Part shown: positions 11,951 to 25,600 of the stretch, in pieces
How the letters are laid out: every line of letters begins with the position of its first letter
Position numbering within the stretch: position 1 is the first letter of the stretch
Assembly: GCA_028641055.1 (NCBI GenBank)
Contig: CM054057.1
Coordinates: 332,784,482 to 332,848,481, forward strand
Length of the DNA stretch: 64,000 nucleotides
Source: Alopecurus myosuroides
Taxonomy: Eukaryota > Streptophyta > Magnoliopsida > Poales > Poaceae
Reading direction: 5' to 3'
Position numbers and translations under genes: made by a program
Notes under the pieces: generated by a model
The model's input: the letters and a program-made list of their open reading frames with translations, nothing else
What the model was told of the DNA's origin: nothing
Database searches by the model: none

Positions 11951-12487
11951 CCTTTCTGGCCAGATAGACTTGATATTTGGGAAGTTTTGATTAGACGCCG
12001 GTAGAAGAACTGAAATGGAAAACAACAACAAGATTTCAACGGACGAAAAGGATGTTGAGAAGAACAGGATATCAACATCGGGGAAAACGAGAACAAAACT
12101 CCTGAGGTACTACGGAAAACCCATCCGGGCTTCTAAAGGATCAATATCTACTGCTTAAGGAATAGAGGATTTGCTTCCGGGGCTTACACGCCTCCGTTCT
12201 CAATCGTGAGTAGGCAACATGATAAATCATGTCACAACCACCTCCATTCCTATGGTCTAGTAGATATAACCATCCTAGAGAAACCAAGATTCATGAAATC
12301 CTAACTTGAAAGTTAGATGAGAGGGGAAAAACAACGTTGCACTTCCTTACCAGAAAAGGGAGGGTGGGTGGGGAAAGAAGGAAAAGAACAGAATTCCTAC
12401 TCTCACGTCTCATTTTTTCCTATATAGCTACAAAATAGTTTCTAGACTCAACTGCGACCAGTAAAAAGGGATCCTACAGGCAGACAG

Positions 12488-12499
12488 GCTCTGATACCA
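12488..12499 (-). other. Primer binding site, initiator Met tRNA type
   Basis: GCTCTGATACCA on the plus strand, 2 bp inside the third LTR, identical to the site at 6604-6615. Confidence 0.9.
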
Positions 12500-15400
12500 C
12501 TTGTCGCACCCGGACTTCTAGGGGATACTCACAGTCCGTTAAACAGTAGATAAATGGCTTACGGGGCATACCGGCACCCGCATCTCAATATGAGCAGGCC
12601 AACACGTAAACGTGTGACAACCATTCTCTTACTATTCATCGTCTGCGCAAACCATCCCATAGAAATCCAGATACTTCCATTGACGTACTTCAAAACATAC
12701 ACGCATGGTACGTCAACGGCATTTGAACAACTGATATCACAACAGATCTCTACGACACAAAAGATTGAACTAAGTTGCAAATAGCTCTCACTAGAGCAGA
12801 GATAGCAAATACAATCATCCAGAGGACACATGTCCCAACATAACATCATTACATCACAGCGGAAGCATCCAAAAGGTCTGAGTACAGACAAGATCCAAAT
12901 AGGCCTAAGAGGCCGGAAACGAAAAGACGGAGCCCATCCACGAAGTCTCGGATCCTGCCCGGTGTCCGCTATCTACTCGTCAGCAGTCTCGTCATACTCC
13001 ACGTAGTAGCCACCATGGGGATCCTCGGAAACGTCGTCTGCGGAAACCACAGCCCCAAAGGGGTCAGTACATAAACGTACTGGCAAGCAAGACTCACAGT
13101 TCACCAAAGTGTAACCCGTCAACACCAAGCACAGATGCTTTGGGTTCAACGGAAGAAAGGGGATATAAAAGATGCTGCAACTGGCTGCTCTAACCAACTA
13201 CAGAGTTACTACCACTTCCGGCTAACAGAAAGGAGATAAGATCGCGTAACGTAGCCAACCTATCAACTAACCTCAAACAAACCCATCCTGGATCTCGCCC
13301 CTTATCCAAAGAAGCAATCCGAGGATAACTCACACAGTTGAATTAATGATGGTTCAGATTATTGTGTCAACAAGCCTATTACTAGTCAAGTTGTTAATCA
13401 TTGGGTGTCAGATTGTTAACCATTAGGTTTAAGTTGTCCTGAGTACTTGTTAGCCAGTACTTTCACCAAGTAGTCCATAACCGCAGAAAACACGGCTTCT
13501 CGAGAAGATTTAACCCTGCAGGGATGCACCAATTTGGCCGTACACGTAAGAATGACCCGCCAGGCGGGGAGCTAACCCACCAAGCGAGGCACTCAACACA
13601 ACTCAACTCTTCTTCGCATCAAGCCCAAAGAACCTTGGGCGCACGGCTAATCGAGCCCCGAAGAAAAGGGACCCTCATAGCACTCTAAGACCGTGTCCCC
13701 CTATATGCCGACTACAAAAGTTTCCACCCTGGCCTGGGCTCGCAAAAACATGCATGCGGCAAATGGAAAACACAAACTAAATGAGGCGATTTGGACGAGA
13801 TGCGAATCGAATCAAATTGAGGGGGGCGCCCATACTCGCTTCCCACATGCGGTTAGTGCGCTCATCATGGATCAGTAGACAAGACCCTTTTCCTAATTAG
13901 GGTCGACACTAGCAGGCCTCAAAACCACACAGGGCCTCCTGCCGGTGCCTTATCATCAAATTATTATTAATAACAACATTAGCATGATTGATTGATTAAA
14001 CATAGAGCCCCAGAACGTAATAGAAATAGCAACAGAAAGTAACGGGTAACAGACTCGAGCAAAACAACCCTAAGCATGCTAGTAAGACACGGGCAACAAG
14101 CAATGGTTATAGGTATGGAGGTGAGGCAATATCAGGGTTAAAGAATACATGTGATAGGTTCGTAACAGAAGCAACTAATCATAGGGCTAGCAGAATAGAC
14201 AACGGAAAGTATCGGTAACCAATGTTGAAAGGAACACGATGGTTCATGTGAGTGATAACTTGCCTGCAAACCCAGTAGCCTGGTACTGAGCTAGATCCTT
14301 AGAAGGGGTGTCGTAAGTATCGTCGGTCTCAACGTCGTCGTTTATCCGAGAAGAAGCAAACAAACAATGCAGAAAGATAAACAATCAATAACATGGCATA
14401 GTGCACAAACATGGATGATGCATGACCATTTAATTGATGCATAGAAATAAACTAGTTGACATGGTAACAACAGGATTAAATGGACCCTCATGCAATTTGG
14501 ATTGCATATGAAAAGCCCATGAATTATGGTTGAATTAATTGTTTTACAACTAAACATCATGTGTAAGTGAATTAGCATGATGCATGGATGAGGAAAACAG
14601 CAAAATAACAACAATATAACCAATTGGAAATAAGGTTTACCAAGTTTGGAATCTTATTTATTAAGTTGAGAGAATTGGCTTCTTAAAGTAGTTACACAAG
14701 CATATGTTGTTTTCATCAAGTTTAATTGTTCAAAATAGATAACAAAGTTCATATTTGATAAGAACACACAATTTTAGGTGGAATACATGTTTCACTTGTT
14801 GAAAAAGGATTTCAAATAAATTAGTTATGAATTAAACAAGTTTAAGCAAGAATTAAATGAATTTAATTCAAACATGAACTTATTTGAATTTTTATTTGTG
14901 CAAAACATTGAGTGAAGTTCATATTTGAAAAGGTTATGCTTTTATGGTTTGAAAACATATTTTATATGTCCCAAAAGAATTTGATTTGATCAAGTTATGA
15001 AATTAACAATTTTAAATGAATTAAACAAGGTTTAAATTATTTAACCAATTTTAGTTATTCAAAACAGAAAACAAAGTTTATATTTGGAAAGAGGGTTTAA
15101 TTTTGCATGGAAAACATATTTCATTTGTTGAAATTGGATTTTAGTTGAGCAAGTTATTATTTTGGCAATTTTAAATGCATTAAACAAGAAACAGTTGTTT
15201 TCAGCAATTTAAATTATTCAAAACAGCAAACAAAATTTATATTTGGAAAGTACATGAAAATTTGATTGGAAAACATATTTAGTTTGTTGAATTTGGAATT
15301 TTTATGCCCAAGTTATGAATTTTGCAAAATTAGGTGAATTAGACAAGAATTCAAATATTGCACCAATTTAAAATATTCAAAACAGTAAACAAATTTTATA

Positions 15401-15644
15401 TTTGGATAGATCATTTAATTTGATACAGAAAACATATTAAAAATGTTGAATTTGGAGTTGGGATGAATTACTTATGCATTTTACAAGATTTGGTGCAAAT
15501 CTGCCATTTTTTTAGCTGCTAGGGACTTGGAAAATATTTTTCAGGGGCTAGAAAATAAGTGCAGGGACCTGGGTGTGATTTCTGGTGAAGTGCTGTACCA
15601 AAACAAATAGTAGAAAAAAAGGTTGGGTTTTTTGGTGCGCAGGG

Positions 15645-15698
15645 GGGATCGAACCCCTCACCTACTGCTAGCGCAAGGGGGACAGAACCAGTGGGGTG
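15645..15698 (-). other. tRNA-like module 1 in LTR copy 3
   Basis: Same sequence and spacing as modules at 3890 and 9761. Confidence 0.5.
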
Positions 15699-15798
15699 GT
15701 GTTCGGTGTGTTGACAGAAGGGGGGCAGCGGTGAGGATATGGTTCAGAAACTGACCACTGCACAAATCGGAATAATAAGCAGAAAAAGGATGGGGCTG

Positions 15799-15853
15799 GG
15801 ATTCGATCCCGGGACCTCCCGCTGCGCGCGCTGCGGTCACTGCCACTGCGGTA
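15799..15853 (-). other. tRNA-like module 2 in LTR copy 3
   Basis: A box (15853-15843) and B box (15809-15799) with a 33 nt gap, as in copies 1 and 2. Confidence 0.6.
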
Positions 15854-17421
15854 GCAGTCGATTCGTTGACAGAGAGGGAAACCGGGGAAGGTTGAGGTTC
15901 AGGTTGGGTGCGATTTTTAACTGAACTTTGTTCAGGCTACTGAACCTGGGCGTGACAGAGAAGATCGCCGGCAGCTCGCTCGCGGTGGCCGGAGGGGCGC
16001 TGTGTGGAGGCGCTGTGGGGGGTGTGTGTGGTGCTCGGAGGAGGAGGGGAGCGAGAGGGAAGGAGGGGAAGGGCGGAGCTCACCGTGGTGATTCGGAGGC
16101 GAGGAGGAGTCGGGGCAGAAGCAGGGAGGCGGGCCGGCGATGACCTCGATGGCGGCGGCGGCTCGAGGCTCCTCGGGGGCAACCGAGGGGTGGAGGAGCG
16201 AGAGGGATGCACGGGATTCCATTCCCGTGCCTCCCTTGGCCGGAGGAGGTTGCTGGCGGCGGCGATCGCCGGTGGAAGGCGGAGGTTTTAGGGTGGAGGT
16301 GATGGTGCAGGCTCAGAGATTACAGAGCAGAGGAGAGAAAGGAAGAGGGAGGAGAGAAGGAGGCGGTGAGAGGGAAGAAGGAGGGAGGAGGGAAGGGCAT
16401 AGGGAACCCTAGGGCAGGGCTTAGGTCTTAAGGAGGGGGGAGAGGAGGTGATCACCGTCTGCTCCCTGTTCTCTGCAACGTGGAAGCTCCAGATGGAGTC
16501 CGTACGAGGAAGAAGAAGTGGAGGGGGGTATCGGGCCAGAAGGTAAGGTGGGCTGGGGGGGAAAAAGATGGGTTGGCTGCTGGTTGCTCTCTCTCTCCCT
16601 CTTGTTAGTTTTTATTTATTTTTTTCTTTGCTCTCTTTTTTTGTTTGCTGATTTGGAATAGGAAGAGGAGGAGGGGTTTTGGGTTAGGAAAATTTTAGAA
16701 AAATGTTGGTTGAGTTAGTTTTTGCAATAGCAACTAAATGCCAGCTTTGTTTTCCAAAAGTTTCAACTTTAATTTGCTGCTTGTAATTTAAATCAAATTG
16801 GGATGAATTTTTATTATTAAGTGCATTATAGAAAACAAGATTTTAACTAGGGTGCACATTAGTGTTTAAGTGTAACAAAAAAAATGGAATTGTTTTGGTA
16901 ATTTTCATACTTTCAAATTGGGTGCTGTTTGTATAACTTATTTGAATTTGAAAGTAATTTGGAATTAAATGGATTATTAGAGAACAATTTAATAGTTGAT
17001 CTTTTTAATTTTCATGGAAACAAAATGGATGTTTTTGATTGAACCTTTTAATTGGAAAGATTGTAACAGAGCAAGCATGAACAAAACATTTGAAATATTG
17101 TTTGAATTTCAATGGTTTTTGGTATTAGATGAATTTCTGTTAGAAACAAAACAACAGTTTGGAATTACAACTTTAATGGAAACAATTGATTGTTTTGATT
17201 TGAAACATTCATTTGGAAATTGTAACATCACAAGGATGAAACAAAAGGTTTGAATTTTGGTTTGAAATTCAAATCGAAAACAAAGGAAAACAAATGAAAA
17301 CAGTTGGAAAACAAATGAAAACAAGCAAAACAAATGCAATCAACATGATGTCATGATGCAAAACATAAAATAACAGAGAGCAAACATTCTAATGGCTATT
17401 TTTCATACTTGGGATGTTACA

Positions 17422-17426
17422 CACCT
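17422..17426. repeat. Target site duplication CACCT, right copy
   Basis: Perfect match to 741-745. Confidence 0.9.
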
Positions 17427-18140
17427 CAACAAAAGGAAATGGGCAACAACAAAGCCATCGAATGACCCAAACCAAGACGGCGAGTAGAGAAGCCAAAGCT
17501 CATCCTTCAAGCAGTTACAATCGTCTTCCCTACGATGCCACTCTTATTATATTTGCACCAGAGTGCCTTCTCCTTTCGGATGCTGATTCGAACAATCACC
17601 CACCTTGCTTTTTCCCTTGGTTTTCGTCCCTATTAGAGGCAAGTAATCTCCCTTCCACATCCAGGAATAGCGGCCTCCAAACTGCTAGGAAATTCACAAA
17701 TCTCTTCTGCAAAGAGAGCATCAAGGTTATGTTCTGGCGGGGTGGAATGGGGGCCAAGACCACATCCGACCGCTCAGGAAAGCTCAAAGTCGTCGGAGTT
17801 TCCACCTTTGTATACTCCACTAATAGAGTCACAGCAGGGCTCAAACAGAACTCCTAAAAACCAGGCATGATCTGCATCACCAAAGCCATGACCGAGACAC
17901 TGCCCCGCACTTAGTGGTAGCCGAAACATAGGACAAAGCCAACAAAGACGCCGAACTATCCTCCACACAACGAGAGAAACAACCACAAAGCTCCACTCCC
18001 CCGATCTTCGCAGAGCCAACACCAACCTCGCCAGGATTGATCTTCAACATACCCTGAAAGCTCTCAATTTGGGGTATGAGTATGCTTGGGAGATTAGATA
18101 GGTGAGTTAGATTTTTCTGTGTTGATGGAACCGAAATCAT
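17427..18140 (-). mobile_element. Continuation of the interrupted target element (right of the LTR array)
   Basis: This DNA was contiguous with 554-745 before the LTR element inserted. On the minus strand it holds short overlapping open frames without a recognisable domain. I infer a decayed retroposed sequence, but nothing diagnostic (RT, endonuclease) is present. Its right boundary near 18140 is approximate. Confidence 0.25.
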
Positions 18141-18331
18141 ATGTTCTTTAGTGGAATTTGGAGATATAAATCCCCGTTATTTTGTAGTTGGTTGCGGTAG
18201 TGATGGCTGACTCATTTCATTTCTCTTGCAGTAAAGTGGTCAGTAATGTCGAACATATGTTATGTGAATAAGACATTGTAGTTGCTTACGTATAAATGGC
18301 ATAGTAAATGTTGAGTTAGACTTCACATATA

Positions 18332-18432
18332 CTCCCTCTGTTTCAAACTTCTTGACTCCGAAATGTGTGTATCTAGACAACTTTTTGTGTAGATATACTC
18401 ACTTGGAGTCAACTATTTCGAAATGGAGGGAG
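18332..18432. mobile_element. Stowaway-like MITE (about 101 bp)
   Basis: It starts CTCCCTCTGTTTCAAA after a TA dinucleotide and ends TTTCGAAATGGAGGGAG. These imperfect inverted ends are the Stowaway (Tc1/Mariner) type. The right TA is changed to GA, suggesting an older copy. Confidence 0.75.
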
Positions 18433-19374
18433 GAGATCATAGACTTGTATAAATTCACTTTCCTATCGGTGCATATGCTTCCGATGAATGAAAACAAGTT
18501 AAGAGTATCCGATTGAGTGGAGATTTGGTGCACCTGGCATGAGTGATTCTGCTATTTTTTTTTTTAAAAAAATCATATTTACGATTTTTAAAATATCTAT
18601 TTTTTTTTATGTAGCCGACGTTATTATATTTTGTCATTTTTATGTAGACCATACTATTTTGTATTTAAAATTAAAAATTGTACACGTTTGTGGGTTACAC
18701 CATTTACTACATCTAGATATTTTAGAACTTTTTAAAACTTGTGAATATATTTTTCGATTTTTTTAAATGATGGGAGCACTCGTTCTTGGGAGCCAGAATC
18801 ACTTTCGGGATCCCGTTCCGCTAGATAGGTGTCTTGGTAATAGTTTTGTTTGGTTTTTCCTTAGACAAATTAGAGGGTACAGTTTTCTTTACCAGTTGGA
18901 CAAACTACAGTATATTCTATTTAATCAAGTGGTAGAACTAGTCTTCTTCTAAAAATAAGAAAGTAGGTCAAATATTCAATTTGAGTACCGGTGTGCCTCG
19001 GTCTCACTGTTGCAAAGCTTTCTTATATTTTACGATGTCGCATGTGATGACCATTTTCCGTCGTCCTATTTCAGTTTGTTATCGCCCAAAATAAAGGCAA
19101 AACCGGCCCATTCCTGTGTGGCACCACTTGCCATGAGCCCATGACGTCTGGCAAAATGATTCTGAAAGGATCAGTCGTTATCTCGCTTTGAATTCAACGT
19201 TCAAAGTTGTGTATCGGATAGCAGCATCGTAGGGGTTTCGTTGGGTTGTTGGGCGAGAGTGACGGACGGCGGCGTGCTTCCACTCCAATCTCTTCCTCTT
19301 TTTACCCTTCTTCTCTCTGTGTCGTGTGCCCATTCCAACGACGACCCAGAGCAGCACACGGAAGGAACGCTGCG
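18433..19374. other. SIP1 upstream region
   Basis: About 940 bp without a supported gene. The left part (18540-18770) is very AT-rich with homopolymer runs. A pyrimidine-rich patch at about 19286-19320, shortly before the SIP1 start codon, is of the Y-patch type often seen in plant core promoters. TATATTTT at about 19024 is too far from the ATG to assign with confidence. There is no ATG in the SIP1 frame upstream of 19375 back to at least 19246. Confidence 0.4.
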
Positions 19375-19680
19375 ATGGCGATGGGTGCGGCGGTGCGGGC
19401 GGCGGCGGCGGACGCCGTGGTGACCTTCCTGTGGGTGTTCCTCGTCTCCACGCTCGGCGCCTCCACGGCCGCCGTAACTACCTACCTCAGCCTGGACGAG
19501 GGGATCCACTACGCCCTCCCCATCACCGTCTTCATCCTCGCACTCCTCCTCTTCGCCTTCAACCTCCTCTGCGAAGCCCTCGGCGGCGCCTACTTCAACC
19601 CCACCGACGTCGCTGCCTTCTACGCCGCCGGTCTCACCAGCCCCTCGCTCTTCTCCATCGCGCTCCGCCTACCAGCACAG
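19375..19680 (+). CDS. SIP1: SIP1 exon 1
   Basis: Codons 1-102, ending CTACCAGCACAG before the donor GTCTGC. Contains the NPT motif. GC-rich, as usual for first exons of grass genes. Confidence 0.93.
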
Positions 19681-22600
19681 GTCTGCCTACGATTTTATTA
19701 CCATCTTTCTCGGCAAATCAAATCAAATCCAATCCAATCAGTAAGACGACGACCAATCGACGGATATAACAAATCTGTGTTGGTTTGGTAGGCTGCCGGC
19801 GCCGTGGGCGGAGCTCTGGCCATCTCGGAGCTCATGCCGGAGCAGTACAAGCACATGCTCGGTGCTCCCTCGCTCAAGGTGGATCCCCACACCGGCGCCG
19901 TCGCCGAAGGGGTGCTCACCTTCGTCATCACCTTCGCCGTCCTCTGGGTCGTCGTCAAGGGACCCCGCAACCCCATCGTCAAGACAGGGATGCTGGCCAT
20001 CTCCAGCGTCTGCCTCGTCATCACCGGTGCCGCATACACCGGACCCTCGATCAACCCTGCCAACGTACAGTACACTCACTCACTCTCTTCTTTTTCATTT
20101 GATTGCCCAAGCTTATCCATCGAAAGAAAGATTCATCAAACTGCAACCGCGACACAACTGATGGTGATACAAATGTTACTCGTTTCGGTTCCCCTTTGAC
20201 TTTTTTCCTAGAATATTTCATACAAGGGTTTATTATTTTCATAGGAGAAGTAGTCAAGGGGTCTTTCTACTTATAATGCTGCCAATTCGAAAACTGGACA
20301 CCATGCTACAACCACAGCCCAAAGGATAAACTGAACATCAAAGCCGCGTCTCAACCAAACTTTGATCACCTCTGAAAAACAACAGCTTCATCAGAACCTC
20401 AGCCTGCGGGACCCTTGTGTCTGAAAGCCCAACCTTTAGTAGAAACAAGAACCAAAACCCGAACCCATGTGCCCAAAATGTGCACCAAAACGATGCTTCC
20501 AACAAAGGAACAACGTCAAAGTCGTTGCCATCGCCCATCCAAACCATGATCTCGGTTTTCACCCAGAGACAATACCCCGAGTGGGTAAGGGAGGTGTCGG
20601 CACCTCGATGATGTCTCCATGATGGGGAATGACGCCCGCAAGCATTGTTGTCACCAACATCGGACAAAGACAGGAAGGACTTTCATATAGAGTGTCACAC
20701 ACCTATAACCCTTTCCCATAGGGCCTTGGTACATCACACCGTTAGTCGCTTCTGACGCCGCCTCAACACCTCACCATCGATGATGTATCATCGCGGTCCG
20801 CCAGGGTCACGCGATGGCACAACGGTCACCACTTCCATGCCGCTTGGCACCAAGCACCTCCGCCCATGGGACCAGGAGCATCAGTTGTCGTGCCATCGAC
20901 TACCTTGCCAAATGTTCATTATGCCGCACTACCGGCTCACGGCGGTTCTATACGCCCGCAATTGCCTCTGCACCATTAGGAGCCTCAAACGCACATGTCC
21001 AACCCATCGTTACCGGCACCACCACGGTGTCAAGCCATCGCCGCAGGTAGGAGCCGCACCATGGATCAAGCCCCGTAGGTCTGTCCTGACCTACATGGCC
21101 CACATGCAAGCCTAGAGCCTCTGGCTGTAGATGTAGGGGCAACACCATCGGGGATTTTTCGTGTCGTGCTGCCTAACCCTGCTACTGAAAATCAACACGA
21201 CTGCCATGAGCGGAGGGAGGGGGCTCGGGAGAAAGGCCCTGTTATCACCGTCCCTACCCAACCTTTGCCCAGCTGTGACCCTCGACGATAGTGAGGGTAC
21301 GGGAGGGTGGGGAAAGGGGTGGGTCACTGCCGGAGTGGTTGCCCCACTAGGGTAAGGCGACCACGGGGCAGAGAACATTTGGACCTCTTCCTTTTGACAT
21401 GTTCTTCTGCCTTTGGACAGTCAAAGCTTATATGGTTGTGAATATTACCATGAGGACTATTCTCTTGACCAAGTAAACACGGATCCTCAGAGTCAACCGA
21501 ATTCAATGCTTTGTCACGCGTATATATATACAAGTAACATTGCTGTTAACTGACACACCTGAGCCATAAATACCTTGATAAGGTTTGGAAATGATACTAC
21601 AACTATGTTTTCTTGGAAAAAAATGTAGGAGCACATATAAGTGGCATATATGCAATGAACACACCTATGTCATGAACATTCACTGGATACATCACTAGTG
21701 AAACTACCAATGCAACAGTTTACATTTGACTCAATTAAAATTTCTGAAAAGTCAACATTTACAACTCTAGAGAAAATGCTCTGCAGTTAACTTTCAATGG
21801 ATAACATTCTGCCGCATAAAAGGAAAATAAAACAACCTGTTGCATACCGCGTTCAAGTTTGTTATTGTGCTTAGTTGTATACTACTTTTAACTACTCCCT
21901 CCGGTCCAATAAAAGTGTCAGGGAGAGTTTTTTTTGAGGCTGTCACCGGGGGGGAAAGGCTCCCCACCTGAATATATTCCAACTAGAATCATGTAATACA
22001 GAGGGAGAGATGGTCACGCCACAGATCGCGGCTTCTCGATGTTCCGTTTTTTTGAAACGGTGCTACCATAAGGTCAAGTCCTGAATAATGTTCCTGATAG
22101 TAGAGTTACAAGTTTGGTCAATGGACCGAAATACCATAGCGTTCCTTGCGTCCCAAATTTTCCAAAGAATTATCAAGAGCATAGAGGTCCAGGCGTCCGT
22201 AGGGAGGCCAACAGGCAATGTGGCCGTCCAAATGTCCCCAGCCGCTAGAGGATTTGGCTGAAATCCAATAGTGTTCCAAACGAGCTCGGAGTTTGGGCAG
22301 TGGAAGAATAAATGGTCTCTGTCTTCCACGGGGGCCCGACATCGTGGACAGTGGGAGTAGTCAATGACATGCTTGTGCCGCAGGTTTGCTCGAGTGTTAA
22401 GTCTATCAAGCGAGAAGAGCCACCCAAAGACCTTTACTTTGGCAGGGACTCTGGACATCCAAATGTGTTGAGCTTGTGTGTTTGTTGATGATGATGTCAA
22501 GGCCGCATAGGCCCCTTTAGTGGAGAAGGGGGACCCGTCCATGAGTGTGCGCCGATCCCTGTCATCCGAGAGGGAGAAGTCCTGCAACAACAAAGAGAGC

Positions 22601-25600
22601 GAAGCAAGCTGGCTAGCCGCAGCGTTAGTTAGCCGATTTCGGAGGTCCGCCTGGATCCCTGTTTGCAGAACATATCTAACATAGGCATGTTGGTTAGTAT
22701 GGTGGGAGTATAATGCTGGAAAAGCAGAGGCTAAGGGCTCAGGGAGTAGCCACCGGTCCTGCCAAAAGAAAGTGGAGGAACCGTTGTGAACTTCACAGGT
22801 GGTGAGGTGGGAAAGTATGGGGGTGTATTTGGTGAGGATTTTTCTAATGTAAGAGTGGGTGGTGGTGTGGTGGGCGAAAGGTGACTGATGGTCAACCCAC
22901 TCCTTCCAAGGTGTAATCGAGCTATGAAGGAATTTGAAACAAATTTTCAGAAGCAAACAAACATTCTGTGCATTTAAATTTTTAACCCCGAGACCACCAG
23001 CCGACCGTGGAGTACAAGCTTTGTCCCAAGCCACTAGGCACTTTGCCCCAGAGCAGGTGTCTTCGTCCGTCCAGAAGAAGGACCGCCGTTTCGCATCAAT
23101 AATTGCAATAACAGCGGCAGGGAGGAAGAGGGAGGACATGAAGTGCGTGGGTAGGCTGTCCAAAACGGCGGATAAAAGGACCAGCTTCCCTCCTTTGGAG
23201 AGAAGGGTTGCACGCCATCCAGCGAGGTATCTGTCAATGCTATCAATGATGGGTTGGAAGGCCGATTGTGGAATCTTCTTGTCCGAAAGTGGAAGCCCTA
23301 GGTAGGTTTGCGGGAAGGAGGACGTGGAGGTACCTAGCGTGGTTGCAATGTGAACAATCTCGTCTTCCGGAACGTGAATGGGAACAAATGTTGTTTTATG
23401 AAAGTTGATTTGGAGTCCAGTGGCCGCAGCGAAATCTTCCAAAATTTTCCTAAGGTTAGCAGCTGCATCTGTGGATGCTTTTAAAATAATGAGCGTGTCA
23501 TCGGCGTATTGAAGGACGGGGCAAGGAATTCCCGAGGAGAGGGGGTGGGACAGGAGTCCTCTGTTGCAGGCCTGGGTAATCATTTGCTGAAGGACATCTG
23601 CGACCGTGATAAAAAGGTAGGGAGAGAGAGGATCTCCTTGTCTGAGTCCAGTCTTGCAATTGATCCAAGGGCCAGGAACACCGTTTACGTTGACAGCTGT
23701 CATTCCTGTTTCGAGGAGGATACGGATCCAGGAGATGAACCTTTCAGGAATGCCGCGGGTTCGCAAGATGGTAAATAGGGACGTCCAGTTGACCGAGTCG
23801 AAGGCTTTGCGGAAATCAAGTTTAAGAACGATAGTGGGCGCCTTGCGTTTATGGCAGCAGCTCAGGATGTCTGCCGCAAAGACGTAGTTCTCAGAGATTC
23901 CTCGCGCAGGGATGAAACCAGTTTGGTTGCAGTGGACAAGGGAGGGTATAATTTGTTGCAGTCTGTTAGTGAGAAGTCTGCTGATGGCTTTGATGAGGCA
24001 ATTTTGAAGGGCAATTGGCCTAAAAGAGTCTGCCGTGCGCGCGGCACTGTTTTTTGGAAGTAAAACCATATAGGATCTATTAATACAATTAAGGTCCAGG
24101 GAGAGGTCGTAAAATTTTTGGAACAGGTGAACAACTTTAGGTTTTACCAGGTTCCAGAATTTTCGATAGAACCCAGGTCCAAAACCATCCGGTCCTGGGC
24201 TAGCATTGATATTCATTTGAAGAGTAGCCTGAGAGATTTCGGAATCGGAGAAAGGGAGGTCAAGGCCAGAGGATCCTGGCGTGGGGGCGGCGTACAGGTC
24301 AGACAGGTTGAAGGCCCATCTGGTGTGCTGAGAGCGACCCAGGAGAGCTGAGTAGTAAGAAGTTAGCACATTAGTTTTTTGGAAGTGATTATCAATGATT
24401 AGGCCGTCGTGTTCGAGGGAACCAATTTTGTTCGTGCGGAGCCGACTGGACGCGCAAGCATGAAAATACTTTGTGTTTTCGTCACCATCTAAAGCAAATT
24501 TGATTTTTGACCTGAGTTTCCATCTAATGATGCGTGCGAGAATGGCCTTGCGGAGCGTTTTGATGACGATAGCACGGAGTTTTCTCTCGCAAGTGGAGAG
24601 AGTGTGGTGTTCTTCTATGATATCAAGGAGAGCAATAACCATTTTGGAGTTAGTTTCCATAAGGTGGGGAGGCGTGATCGTTTTCCTCCATCTTTTAAGC
24701 GCGGTTCGAACTTTCTTAAGAGAATTTGCAACAACGTGGGCGGCGTCCGAGTCCTTAGATTGTTGGCTCCACGAGTTTGTGATCAGAGTACGACAAGAGG
24801 GGAAGGCCGCCCAACCGTAATCGAAGCGAAAGAGAGTGGGACGAGGAACCGCAGTGGAAATAGCCGCAACGAGAGGGACATGGTCAGAAAGGAAGCGAGT
24901 ACGCGAAGAGAGGGAGGAGTTCGGGAAGGTGGAATTCCAAGCATTGTTGATGAAGACGCGATCAATACGTTGAAGAGTTGGGTCAGGCCTATTATTTGAC
25001 CAAGTAAAATCACGGTCAATTAGAGGGAGTTCAATGAGAGCTAAACTGTTGACAGTTTGGTTGAACCAATCTGCCTCATTTTGGCGGAAATTATCTTTGT
25101 TTTTCTCGTTAGCAAAACGCATAAGGTTAAAATCTCCCAGGATGATCCAAGGAGTGTCAGCATCGGGTTGGATAGAGGCCAATTCTGCTAGAAAAAGCTG
25201 TTTGAGCGCGTGATCAGTAGGGGCGTAAACATTTGTGATTACGATCGGTTTAATCGAAGTGAACGTCTGGAGGGTGACAGAGAGGGTGAATGTGGCCGCG
25301 AGCTCTGAGACTTTGGTGAATAATTTCGCGGAGAACGCAGTGATCATACCCCCAGCGGTGCCAACAGATGGCAGGAAGGAAAAGGAGTTGCAGCTTTTGG
25401 GGAGGAAGGAATTAGCTTTAGTTTGATCGTAGGCGTTTAGTTTAGTTTTTTGAATTAGCATGATCTGTGGTTTGAGATCAAGAAGTTCAGCTAGAACCTC
25501 GCAGCATTTGCTGAAATCCCCTAGACCACGAAGGTTCCAAGAAATAATGTCAAAGATGATTTTCGACATCACGAAACGTGGGACACCTAAAGCAGAAAAA

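Larger units (their letters stand above)
11530..12501 (-). pseudogene. Internal region 2 of family A: fused scraps of Gypsy pol
   Basis: Near-identical duplicate of 5651-6617, with the same RT-start/integrase-end/chromodomain-end scraps on the minus strand and no catalytic residues. It is about 5 bp longer, mostly because of the longer CAA tract. Confidence 0.75.
746..17421 (-). mobile_element. Three-LTR, two-internal-domain array of a non-autonomous Gypsy-like retrotransposon (family A)
   Basis: The order is LTR 746-5650, internal 5651-6617, LTR 6618-11529, internal 11530-12501, LTR 12502-17421. Reading on the minus strand, each LTR starts TGTAACATCCC and ends GGTGCGACA. Each internal region begins with an initiator-Met primer binding site (TGGTATCAGAGC) and ends in a G-rich polypurine-like tract. 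The unit period is about 5.87-5.88 kb, and the copies differ only by scattered single bases and short indels. One target duplication (CACCT) brackets the whole block. Internal regions of less than 1 kb with no intact gag or pol make the element dependent on proteins from elsewhere. The three-LTR form most likely arose after insertion, by unequal crossing-over between LTRs. Confidence 0.9.
12502..17421 (-). repeat. LTR copy 3, family A (4920 bp)
   Basis: In the minus sense this is the outermost 5' LTR. Its plus-strand right end GGGATGTTACA (to 17421) is followed at once by the target duplication CACCT. Layout as in copy 1. Confidence 0.9.

Noticed and set aside
22934..25426. Plus-strand open frames across the LINE
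   Set aside because: Shadows of the minus-strand ORF2.
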